Part shown: positions 1 to 10,500 of the stretch, in pieces
Position numbering within the stretch: the stretch's first letter is position 1
Layout: each line of letters starts with the position of its first letter
From: Symbiodinium natans
Taxonomy: Eukaryota > Sar > Dinophyceae > Suessiales > Symbiodiniaceae
NCBI GenBank assembly: GCA_905221605.1
Contig: CAJNDS010000635.1
Location: 367,001-431,000 of the forward strand
Reading direction: 5' to 3'
Length of the DNA: 64,000 nt
Notes under the pieces: generated by a model
What the model saw: the letters and a program-made list of their open reading frames with translations, nothing else
Told to the model about the DNA's origin: nothing
Database searches by the model: none
Program-made: the position numbers and the translations under genes

Positions 1-2
1 CG

Positions 3-3000
3 ACGCTTGCTATCGAGGATCTGGCTGGAATAGATGAAAGGATGGAAGAGGGACCGTTCGTCATCCCCTCCGAGCCTGTGTCCCACGGAACGAATTACGA
101 GTCAACGGGAGGTGCCAAGGGAATCACTGGTTCCGGGTTAGAAATGGCGATCGAGGACAGAGTGGATAGTCTTGCAGTGTCATCATCGTCAGATCATGAT
201 AGGACGATCAGGAGGAATGATGATGGAATAGATGCGATGATGCTCAGTGGCGAGCTCGGTGCGGAGGGCGATCGAACGAGAAGTGCGGATAGCGGACATT
301 GGATGAGCAGAGGGAATGGAGATGATCTCGTTCCAGGAGTGTATTCGAATAGTGCGACCATGATTGGGAATGTCGGTGCCGATCCTACGGACCTGGAGTT
401 GATAGCTAAGGGATCGTCAGCGGTAGCGCAGAACGTGGTCAGTGGGAGCGATGATAGAGCACTGTCTGTATTTTCATCTACAGGTCTCTCGGAGGCATCG
501 CCAGGCGGGAACGTCGAAGCGTTGAAGGATGTGAGGATGGGTCAGACTACGACGATCGGAATAGAGTGGGGATCCCATGGAATCCGGAGTACGCTCGAGG
601 AAACGGGGGTCATCACTGACATGGACTTTGCGAAGTTCTTCACAGATCAGGGGCCAGGAGAGTCTGGATCAACGCCCATGACGATGCAATCGGATTCGCA
701 GGAACGGTGGAATGCTGGGATATATGGTGCCGAGATCGCAGGGGTAGAGAAAGACAGGTCACGAAAGATGTCGATGGGGTCGGATAGTGGGCACTCAGGT
801 GGTCGATCTACATCATTGAAGAGGGATAGCCCGGGTGGATCGGAAAATGGAGTTGGTACCACCAGCAAGATAGGCAAGATGGATGAGGGACTGCGTAAGC
901 AACGAGTGGAGCAGGCCGTTAAGGAGATGAACCAGATAGCCGAGAGCGTCCCCGCAGCGAAGAAGTCGAAGTCGACAGAAATTGGGGGACCGATCCATCA
1001 GGCAGGAATGATCACCCCGGATCAGGGTAGCGAAGGATGGGGCAATCGATCCCCGGCTCCACGATCTCCTGGGATAGGTGGGCAGTACGAGCATTTCGGG
1101 ATCGATACTCCTCCTGAAGGACGAGGCAGGAACGACGAGATGAGGGCAACATCATCCCCACCCAGGCGGGCAAAGATGAGAGCTCCTGCTGATCCGGACA
1201 AGTCGTCGTTGGGAGAGATAGATGGCAGGATAGATGACTTGCAGACGGTGGTTGTGGACACGCAGACCGACGTAGCCAAGCTTAAGGTGGCAAGCGAATG
1301 TGCAAGTGCAATTGCTAATAGCTCAGCGGAAAAGGCGGACGTCGTGAGCAAGAGATTGGTGGAACGCGAAGAGGAGGTGAAGCACTGGAAAGGTTGGATA
1401 GAATCGCAGCAGATAGATACCAAGACAACACTGTCGCAGGAGCTGAAAGAGATGAGTCGGATCATGGACGGGAGCGTCAGCGAGGATAGGATGGATGATG
1501 CAATGGCTCCGCAACTGACCGAGGGAGCAATGCAGCTCGCACGGAGAATGAGACGGCAGGTCGAAAACGTGAAGGTGCTCAAGACATCTGTTACGACTAG
1601 ATTGAAGGGAGTGGAGGAGCGATTGTCCACAGCGGAGCATTCAGCAGACATAGCCAAACAGAGTACCGGGACGAAGATCACCACGTTAGAAACAGGATTG
1701 AATGAGGTGAGACGTGGCATAGGCGTAGTCTTCTCGAGTATGCAAATGCGACACGAGAATGGAACATGGAAGAACGAGAGACTGGATAAAGTAGAGACGG
1801 TTTTGAATAGACAGTGGGACCAGATCAAGATAGCGGGCGAGGAACTAAGGAAGCTGAAGTCCAAGGGGAGCCAGAAAGCCGGAACAGATACGGCATCGTC
1901 GTCACATTGCAACAGCCAAGGAAAAGGTTCTGGATGCGGATGCAGAGAACCTGGCGAGGGTCACGGCACGTGCATAGATGGGGCAGTGCGGGGCGAAACC
2001 AAGAAGCTGAGTGAAGTGGTTCTGGCACAGAAGGAACACATAATGACCGTCGCGAGAGAGGTGATAAAGAACCGCAAAAGCGTGGCTGAGATTGTGGCGA
2101 ACATGACAAAGGTTCACAAGAATTGCGAGAATGTCGCTGCAAGGACCGATCGGATGGATGAGAAGAGAAACGGAGAACAGGCCTGGGTAAAGGATACCGT
2201 GCGAAAGATGGAAAAGACAATGGAATCAATGTCGAGCCGTATGATAGATGAGCAGAAGAGAGTCACGGGCGAATTTATCCTTGTCAATGCTCGAATTGAT
2301 GAGAGCGCACGGAACGAAGGGGTAGGTAAGATGCGAGGAAACAGCGCAGAGATAGGAAAGCCACCGACCATGTCACGCGGACGAGATAGTCACGGTGGGA
2401 GTGGGGGAGCCGACGGAAGAGCCAGGAGCGACAACGCCCGAGGGATAGAGGCTTCGAGGCCGGAGTTGGCAGGTCCTGTGATAGATCGAAGGATTGAGAG
2501 TAGATGCATTGTGTTAGAACAGCAGGTGACCAAGATCACTAGTCAATTGCAGGGGTTGACCACTGTGAATGAGCGGATCGTGAGGGAGAACGCTAGCCTG
2601 ACCAGTGAGATAGAAAGCATGAAGGGGGAGAACAAAGGAGTGACAGAATCGGTAGCGCGGATGATCCGGGATAATAGAGATGAGGTATCTAAAATGAGAG
2701 CGGATCTCGATCTTCGTAGTAGAGAAATGATTGAACTCAAAGAGAAGAACGAGCAGTTGGAGGCAACGGTACGAGAGTATGAGCGGAGACTGGAGCAGGT
2801 GAAACGAAACGATAGCATTAAAGCAGAGCTGGATAGCATGTGGAATAGAATCGGTGAGATCGCCAAGCAGAGCTCCGAGTACGCTATGCCGGCGCCGGCT
2901 GCGGGAGGTGCTTCGAACGCTGGCTCCGCAAGACCAAGTGCCGGTGCCACGCCTGCGCCAAGTTCGTTTGGGGATAGAAGAGAGCATGGAAGAAAGGATA

Positions 3001-4520
3001 GACAAGGAGATGGAGGTCTGTTGGGGGAAGAGACTAGAATTAGAAGGTGCCCTGTATGTGTTAGACAAGCAGAAATGATGATTGCATGCCATGGCTGCGG
3101 AAGAGAAGTGTGTGGTAATTGTTATGAGTACCATGATGACGTGTGCATGCTGTGTTCCACTGATAGAAGGGGATGTGATGCCGGAGGGTATGCAGGGACA
3201 GGACTTCCGAGGCCGCAGAGCGGACGAGATCATGAGGGGGATGATGCCAGGTTTAGAAATCCGGTAGGCGGAGGGTATAACAAGTTCAAGGACACCAGAG
3301 GGATGGAGAAATGCAACGAGATATCGATAGCGAAGGAGCCATCATCCGGGGAAGTAGGACTGTGGCTGGGCGATGTTGCACACACTGCGAAGGCTGCGTA
3401 TCTGTATGACGGGGACTATGCATACACGCAGGTATTGAGGGTACGCGAAAGGAGCGAAGCGATGATAGACATGGAACTCAAGTATCCTGCGTTGGAGAAC
3501 CAGCTTTTTAGCGGATTAAAGAGAGCAATAAAGTCAGAGTCATTGTCGGCGAAGGTGAAGATGGAGATGTACAAGACTCAGCAAGTGGGGCATGGAAAGC
3601 CGATGACGGCCATGAGATTGCTTACGCTGATAGTAAAGCATGTTGAGATCCCGATTGCAAAAGAGAGTCAGGTGCTGTACGATGGCCTGAGTAGCACGAA
3701 GGTGATGAGTTTCCCGGGGAAGCCCGAAGAGGAGGCACTGGAGGAGTTCATGACTAGATGGGATCTAGCGCACACGAATCTTATAGGACTGAAAGGCAAT
3801 ACCTGGAGCGAGCAACAGCTGGGATGGATGTTGCATTCGAAAGTGCAGAGAGTTCAGGTGCTGAACCACGATATTGAGGCATGGAGACTGCTTCCTGACG
3901 AGGCCAAGACTCATACCTGGTTGCGAAAGAGAATCAAGGATAGACTGGAGATGTGGAGAGCGGACAAGAACATTGACGAAGCATCAATGCGGGTGAGTCG
4001 ACAGGCATTCACGAGTGGGTACGCTGCGATGCCGGCTCAGCAGGGATCATATAGAGCACCGGTGAATAGAAGAAGCGCATACGCCGATGATAGACCGAGG
4101 AGTTCATCGCCCGCAGGGGGAAATAGCTACGGAAGAGGGATATCTGTGGGAAGAGGCAGGGACGGACTTTCGCAGGCGGGGAGAGCCGATGACCCGAAGA
4201 ATAGATATGGATCCAAGTCGCCGTTTGGAAAAAGAGGGGTCTGCTACCCCTATACGCGTGGAACTTGCCCGATGACTGCGGCGGACTGCAAGCATTCGCA
4301 CGATATTTATCTGTATAGTCAGGCGGAAGAGGTCCTCAAGAAGGCGGGATACTGCTTTGAGCATTTTCGGTACGGCAGCTGCAGAAACGATAAGTGTAAA
4401 ATGCTCCATGAGGCCATCCCGAATAGCATTAGGGAGGCTTTTGAAACGGTAGAGATAGAGCAGAAGGAGACGAGGCCGTCGAGCCCACATGCTGATGGTG
4501 AAGGGCCAAGTTTTCGCTAG
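3..4520 (+). CDS. gag: Gag-like structural polyprotein (5' partial)
   Basis: The frame is open to the left edge of the window, so the true start is probably upstream. The first in-window ATG is at 42, and residues are numbered from it (1,492 codons). The N-terminal third is low-complexity and rich in Ser, Gly, Asp and Arg. Residues ~390-960 contain long charged heptad-like helices typical of coiled coils. Residues 1003-1038 hold eight cysteines spaced CX2C-X9-CX2C-X4-CX2C-X7-CX2C, a FYVE/PHD-like cross-brace zinc pattern. Residues ~1105-1320 are helical, with a W-L-G start, and sit where a copia capsid domain would be. The C-terminus has two CCCH fingers: C1401-X7-C-X6-C-X3-H1420 and C1438-X8-C-X4-C-X3-H1456. 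These replace the usual retroviral CCHC knuckles. The inferred role is particle assembly and RNA binding. A 50-nt spacer separates it from pol. The capsid assignment rests on position and helicity and is less sure than the zinc fingers. Confidence 0.75.
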   Translation, partial: TLAIEDLAGIDERMEEGPFVIPSEPVSHGTNYESTGGAKGITGSGLEMAIEDRVDSLAVSSSSDHDRTIRRNDDGIDAMMLSGELGAEGDRTRSADSGHWMSRGNGDDLVPGVYSNSATMIGNVGADPTDLELIAKGSSAVAQNVVSGSDDRALSVFSSTGLSEASPGGNVEALKDVRMGQTTTIGIEWGSHGIRSTLEETGVITDMDFAKFFTDQGPGESGSTPMTMQSDSQERWNAGIYGAEIAGVEKDRSRKMSMGSDSGHSGGRSTSLKRDSPGGSENGVGTTSKIGKMDEGLRKQRVEQAVKEMNQIAESVPAAKKSKSTEIGGPIHQAGMITPDQGSEGWGNRSPAPRSPGIGGQYEHFGIDTPPEGRGRNDEMRATSSPPRRAKMRAPADPDKSSLGEIDGRIDDLQTVVVDTQTDVAKLKVASECASAIANSSAEKADVVSKRLVEREEEVKHWKGWIESQQIDTKTTLSQELKEMSRIMDGSVSEDRMDDAMAPQLTEGAMQLARRMRRQVENVKVLKTSVTTRLKGVEERLSTAEHSADIAKQSTGTKITTLETGLNEVRRGIGVVFSSMQMRHENGTWKNERLDKVETVLNRQWDQIKIAGEELRKLKSKGSQKAGTDTASSSHCNSQGKGSGCGCREPGEGHGTCIDGAVRGETKKLSEVVLAQKEHIMTVAREVIKNRKSVAEIVANMTKVHKNCENVAARTDRMDEKRNGEQAWVKDTVRKMEKTMESMSSRMIDEQKRVTGEFILVNARIDESARNEGVGKMRGNSAEIGKPPTMSRGRDSHGGSGGADGRARSDNARGIEASRPELAGPVIDRRIESRCIVLEQQVTKITSQLQGLTTVNERIVRENASLTSEIESMKGENKGVTESVARMIRDNRDEVSKMRADLDLRSREMIELKEKNEQLEATVREYERRLEQVKRNDSIKAELDSMWNRIGEIAKQSSEYAMPAPAAGGASNAGSARPSAGATPAPSSFGDRREHGRKDRQGDGGLLGEETRIRRCPVCVRQAEMMIACHGCGREVCGNCYEYHDDVCMLCSTDRRGCDAGGYAGTGLPRPQSGRDHEGDDARFRNPVGGGYNKFKDTRGMEKCNEISIAKEPSSGEVGLWLGDVAHTAKAAYLYDGDYAYTQVLRVRERSEAMIDMELKYPALENQLFSGLKRAIKSESLSAKVKMEMYKTQQVGHGKPMTAMRLLTLIVKHVEIPIAKESQVLYDGLSSTKVMSFPGKPEEEALEEFMTRWDLAHTNLIGLKGNTWSEQQLGWMLHSKVQRVQVLNHDIEAWRLLPDEAKTHTWLRKRIKDRLEMWRADKNIDEASMRVSRQAFTSGYAAMPAQQGSYRAPVNRRSAYADDRPRSSSPAGGNSYGRGISVGRGRDGLSQAGRADDPKNRYGSKSPFGKRGVCYPYTRGTCPMTAADCKHSHDIYLYSQAEEVLKKAGYCFEHFRYGSCRNDKCKMLHEAIPNSIREAFETVEIEQKETRPSSPHADGEGPSFR
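4502..4520 (+). promoter_or_regulatory. Gag/Pol frame overlap, candidate -1 frameshift window
   Basis: The pol reading frame is open from 4502, although its first ATG is at 4571. It therefore overlaps the last 19 nt of gag in the -1 frame. A TTTT run at 4511-4514 just before the gag TAG would let a P-site TTT codon re-pair after a -1 slip. It is not a canonical X-XXY-YYZ heptamer. Independent initiation at 4571 is an equally good explanation. Confidence 0.2.
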
Positions 4521-4570
4521 GGGCGGGCCGAAACCCACAGGCCAGCGAGGATAGCCAGGTATATGCGGCC

Positions 4571-7500
4571 ATGCCTGTGGTACGACAAGGGGATGATGGC
4601 GCCGAAGGCACACATAAGGGAATACTGGTGACAACGACAGGCAGGGAGAGAGTGAAGAAGGGTAATAGGCGAGTCAAGGGGTTGGGCTCCGAAGAGACGG
4701 GGATAGCAGGACTGGATATATGCTATTGGAAAGGACACACAGCTGATAAGATGGTACGAAAATGCAAAAATGTACACAAGAAGGGGTATGTACATGATGT
4801 GAAACGATATCCCGTGATTGAAGAGGCAAAGGCAAGGCTACGAGGAATATCCCTAGCCGAAGAGGTCGTGCTGGACATACTTGCCGGGGAGCAAGGCGAG
4901 GAAGGTAGGGATGCATCAAGACTGGCTGATAGGATAGTGGAGGAATGCAGGAGAATAGGTATAGTCGACGAGAGATTCCGCGTGGATAGTCGAGAGGTTA
5001 GTCAACCGGCGGCATCTGCACAACATTGCTTGCCCCCGGTAATGAGACGATGGATGATAGACTCGGGGTGCGCTATGGATCTAATAGCAGAAGCAGACCT
5101 CACCCAGGATGAAAAAGATATGGCCATTGAGGCGAAGAAGGTGAGGTTCAACACTGCCAACGGCAACACCACGTCAAAGCAAGAGATATGCATGGATATA
5201 CAGGGGATGCCTGAGACGATGAGGATTAGAATGCTCGAGAGTACTCCCGCTGTTCTATCAATGGGGAGGAGATGTATGAAAATGGGATATTCATTTCATT
5301 GGCTGGCGGGTGCAAACCCCGTGTTCGTCAAGCCTGATTCGAGCTTGATAGTGCTAAAAGTCATCGGGGATATCCCATACATGGTGGATAGAATGTCAAC
5401 GGTTGTTAACGAAAGTGAGCGTAATGACTATCACATCTATCCTGCTATGCCAGCGCCTCTTGCGATTGAACTGCCCGTGCGAGGAAATTCCAGTCCGAGG
5501 AGACTTGAAGAGAAACAGGATGAATGTAGCCCCAAAAGCGTGGACTCGGACACGGATAGGGACACTGAGGAGGAACCGATAGGAAAGGCCACCAACGACG
5601 ACGGGAGGCTACTAGACAAGTGGATGTTAACGGGTAATAAAGCGGTGTGTTTCCATAACAAACCAAGAACGAAGACTTGCGATCCATGGTTTGAAACACT
5701 GAAATTCCCAGAGATACATGCACTTGTGCCGCGATTCGCCGAGAGATGTAGATCCAAACGTGTGTACAAAGATGGCAAAACCGTGGCGGAATGGATAGAC
5801 TGGGTGGACAAGTACAATGAGGGAGAGAATAGAGACGCGGAAGAGGACTTATGGACAGGCAAGACCATGTTCAAGATAGAAGGGCTCACATTCGAAGGAG
5901 CGGATGCAGGAGAAGCGGTGCAGAGCGATAGCGCGAAGGTGAGAAAACATATCTTGAATAGAATGGCTGCGGATGAAGACGCGGGGCTAGATGACCTGAC
6001 GATGATGCTGGACAAGAATATCGGTACCGGTGGGGAGGCAGAGACGCTAGTCGAGATAGCAAGGTGTTTATGGCCACTTGCTCCTCAAGAGGTACTTGAC
6101 GGCGGAAAGGCACATAAGCCCCAGGGGGAAACGAGACCTGAAATCATGAAGATAAGGAAAGCGATTGAAGGGAGCAGAAGGGTTATTGTGCACATTTGTT
6201 GTGGAAAGTCAAGGGGAAAGTTTGATGACATCGCAAGCGAACTGGGAATGAGCGTGATAGATATCGATATGGAGGAGAACGTGCTGCGATCTGATACATG
6301 GTGGTGGCTAGTGAAGCTGGCCACGACCAATTTGGTTTTTTGCTGGCTAGCCGGACCGCCTTGCAGAACGAGGTCAGTGATGAGATACAGAAGGCCTGGT
6401 CCAATTCCGCTTAGGTCGAGGAACGGACCGGAGAGGTGGGGATACTCATTTATCAGTTGGGCACAGAAGCAGGAATGCCGGGACGACGATATCATCATAC
6501 TGCGCGTGTGCATGCTTGCGGTGATAGGAAAGGCACGTCACCGACGATTGAGAGCCCCAACGATGTGTCTCATTGAGCAGCCCCAGGATCCCGAGACGTA
6601 TTGGGATGATACGCCAGAAGGGGGATACGCATCATTGTGGGCGACAGAAGAATGGGATAGGACGAGTGCCATCCTAGGAACGAAGCTGTTCAGTTTTGAT
6701 CAGGGACCGATGGGACACTCTAGGAAAAAGCCGACAACGATAGCGACTGACGCAGAGTTGATAGGATGGGCGGTCAATCTTAGAGGACCAGGGACTGGAG
6801 CGACGAATGATAGCAGTGATAGAAGCAAGGGCGAGATGAACGAATCGCAGAATTGGGCGGAGTGGGCACCGGGATTAGTGCGAGCCATTAAGGAGACTAT
6901 GCGTAAGCACCACCGAGTATCATCAGTGGCCGAAAAGGGGATAGACGAGAGGGATAGGGAGACAACGATAGAACAAGATGATAGTGATGGTCGACTGAGA
7001 ACGACGTTCTACTGCGCCGCGTGTAAGGCTGATTCATCCGGGGTATGCGGGTTTTGTGAAAGAGCTTTAAGTCCTGAGCAGATTGACGCGGGACAAAGCG
7101 CACGCAATATGACGGATGCGGAGTTTCAGCTCGTCCGCGGAATGAAGAAGAATACGGATGATGACCTAAGGATCGCGGAGCAAGTCGTCGCTGTACCCGG
7201 CGAAGAAGAAGGCACCGAAAACGAAGGCGAATTGGATGTTGATATAGATTTGCCCGGAATAGCCGACGAAGAACAGGCCAGAAGAGGAGTGGGAGAGCCT
7301 CAGAAGGATGATAGCGCCGGTGGCATGGGAGAGGTGGAAGAAACAGAGGCAGAAGTCGGACCTGCAGATCAAGTTCGAGTTGCGGATAGACTTGGCGAAG
7401 GGATAGGGTCGAGCAAAGCTGTGAGCATTCGGAGAGCAAGATACTCACCGGAGTATGCAAAATCGGCGGAACATTTGCTCACGCATCTCCCAAAGAACAT

Positions 7501-10500
7501 GCACTGCGTTGCCTGTCGACAAGGCAAAGCAATAAACGTTCCCTTCAACAGGGGCGAAGGCATCACCGACAAGGGTGCCGAGAAGTTCGGGGAGAGGGTC
7601 ACTGCTGACACGATAGTTCTTCGCAGCCACAAAGACAAGGGAATCCGCGGAGAAAATAATGCAATCGTGATGTTCGACTTCAAGACACAATGGATACACT
7701 GCACGCCCGTAAAGTCCAGGGGAACGGATGAGTTTGTGCGAGCTATCAATGAGTTCCGAGGCCCAGATATGGTAGTGCATTTATACGCAGACGGAGCCGG
7801 TGAATTCTCAAAAGCCTGCGACGTCATAGGAACTTGCAGGGCGACTTCTACACCCGGATTACCCCGAACGAATAGCATAGCGGAGCTCAAGGTCAAAGAA
7901 GTAATCTACGGTGGCAGAGTATTGCTGAGACAAGCAGGACTAGAACCGAAGTGGTGGCCGTACGCTGTGCAGACGTTCTGCTTCCATAGGAACGTACAAC
8001 AAGTGGACGGGGTAAGCCCGTACGGGAAAAGACATGGCAACGAGCAAGACAAAGTGAAACTGATTCCTTTCGGGGCACTTGTTAACTACCTCCCCATTGC
8101 CGAAAAGCCTAGAAAAGCTGGCAAAGAGGACGCGGCCCTGCTCGAACGGGGGGATCCTGAAAATGACGCTCTTGAGATTCTCGGAGCTGATGAAGATGTT
8201 TCGAGCATGGCCTTGCCCTCTGAAACGAAGGAAACCAAAGAACAACGCTCGCAAAGGGAGGAAGAGCTGAGAGAGATCGATAGACGTGCGCTCGATATGG
8301 TCATGACGCAGGACTTTGATGTGCAGCATGCAAAGGACATCATCCTGAAGTTCACTTCGATAGAGAAAGGAATAGCAAAGAATTCGCGGAGCATGGCCAC
8401 CGGTAGAGTGTTCATAGTCCTGGGGCTGTATGCGTACGGAGGAAAGGTTGGCATTACGAATAGTGCCAAAGAATATCCGGGGATAGCCATGGTGTGCTGC
8501 GAGCTGATAGCAAAATGTTTCCCAGAAGCTAATTTTACAACGGTGATTGTGTCTGTCGGAACCAGGATGGGGCCTCACAAGGACAAGTTTAACGAGAGCC
8601 AGACGTACAACTTTGTTGTGCCGGTAAGCGAGAGGGCGGGTGAAGCTATGATCTGGACAGAAGAGGAACAGTGTGAGAATGAGAGTGGCGACGCCGCCGG
8701 GATAAAGAAAGAGGTGCTTCCGGGAAAATGGATATGGGGAAGGACTCGGAAGGTTGATAGTGGGCTAAAGTTCAATCCAAGAGTTTGGCATGCTACCGAA
8801 GATGCCTTGGCGCCGGAGGATAGAGTGATAGCGGTGGGATATACCCTGGCAGCGGGTAAAAAGGCATCTGTGGAAGACAAGTGGAAGTTGATGAGGCTGG
8901 GCTTCAGATTGGATGAGCACTTTGCGACATTAGCGGATGGCTTATGCCAGGCGGCGTGTGCAGACAACGGTGGGGATGGGGAAGAATATGTAGATCACGA
9001 CGCCGAGGAAGAGCAAGCGTATGCCATGGCATCCAAGGCAAAGTTCGACACTCCGACATCACCCGGATTGTTCCTAGGTTACGCGCTCCAACCAGGGGGT
9101 GTTCCGAGCGGAGACTATATAGTGGTTGAGCTGGCGCACCTGTATCACGGATGGACGGTACCGTCGATACACCGCGTGAAGAGGATAGTACTTGACGAGG
9201 AGATGCCCAACTACTTCCCGATGCAAGCTGTGGCTGATAGGAAGTCGAGAATCATGACAGCGACTCGAGCTGATGCCCTGGCCAGATTGGAACTGGAGAG
9301 AGAGGGGCAGCAAGGAGAGGAGACGGAGGAAATCTTCGCAGAGGAGAGAAGGGTACGAGCCGATGTGATGAGACAAATTAAGTGCGACGATCAGCATCTT
9401 CAAAACGGGGATTTCTGGGAACATGATGAGATAGACCATTCGTGGACGCTTCATCACATCTTACCCCGAAAGGAGCTGTGTACCCCAGGCGAGGAGGTCA
9501 AAGGTACAGGTGGCCCCGGGGATAGAGAGCTGGGTCCAAGGAGGCGAACGTGGATAGTGTACGCCGATGGTACATCGGAGGTACTGGATGAGGATAGAAT
9601 GAAGGGCAAGAAGAAGATCACCAAGAAATGGACGGGGTGCACTACGTTCTGGGAAAAGGGGGAGCCTGAGGGAGAGATAGAGGATGAAGCCAAGGAGCGG
9701 GCGCGGGGAGAGAAGGCGACGGGTATACGGGGGGTGGGTTTAGACTACGAACAGGACATGCCCAGGATAGAACGGCCGTACGCGAGATCTCACAAACCCA
9801 ACTCCATTTCGTCAGCAGAGTGGAATAGGATGAGTCCGGGACAGCGACTGCGCTATATAGAGGGAGACAAAGAGAGGATCATCAGAGGAGAGAGGCCTCC
9901 CTCTGCCGCTCGAGGGCAAGAGGGAATAGGACCGCGTCCCGCAGAAATTGGAGTTCGTGAATGGATGGAGAAAATCACCGACCATGGACAGGACTTCTCA
10001 CCGCAGGAATACCGATGGGATTCTCCATCGGGAATGCCTGAGGGTGGCCGAGTGTGGGCAGTAAGAAACAATCGCGCCACATCCTACCGATTCTATGGCG
10101 GAAGGGACAAAAGACGGCTCGAGCTCTGGTGGAGGGTCACTCGGAGCGCCAATACTGGGGAGGTCTTAGAATCCATTGAATATGACTCATGCATACAGGC
10201 GGAGATGATGCGCAATAGAGGGAGATACCGATTCGTTGTGCCCAGGGACATCATCACGGAGTTCTGGTACATCCCCGACGGAGGAGAAGACCGACGAATC
10301 AGGGATAGAGGAGGACCAGCAGAACCTGCCGCACCGGCATCCAGGATGGGAGATACTGAGGAGGTTGCGAAAACCATCAATCAATTGTACAGCACAGCTG
10401 GAATAGCGCGAACGCCGTCCGACAACATCATTGGGGAAATAATGAGGGAGTTGGGCGAACAGCCTAAAGTGCAGGTCATGGGGGTCGGAATAGAAGAAAT

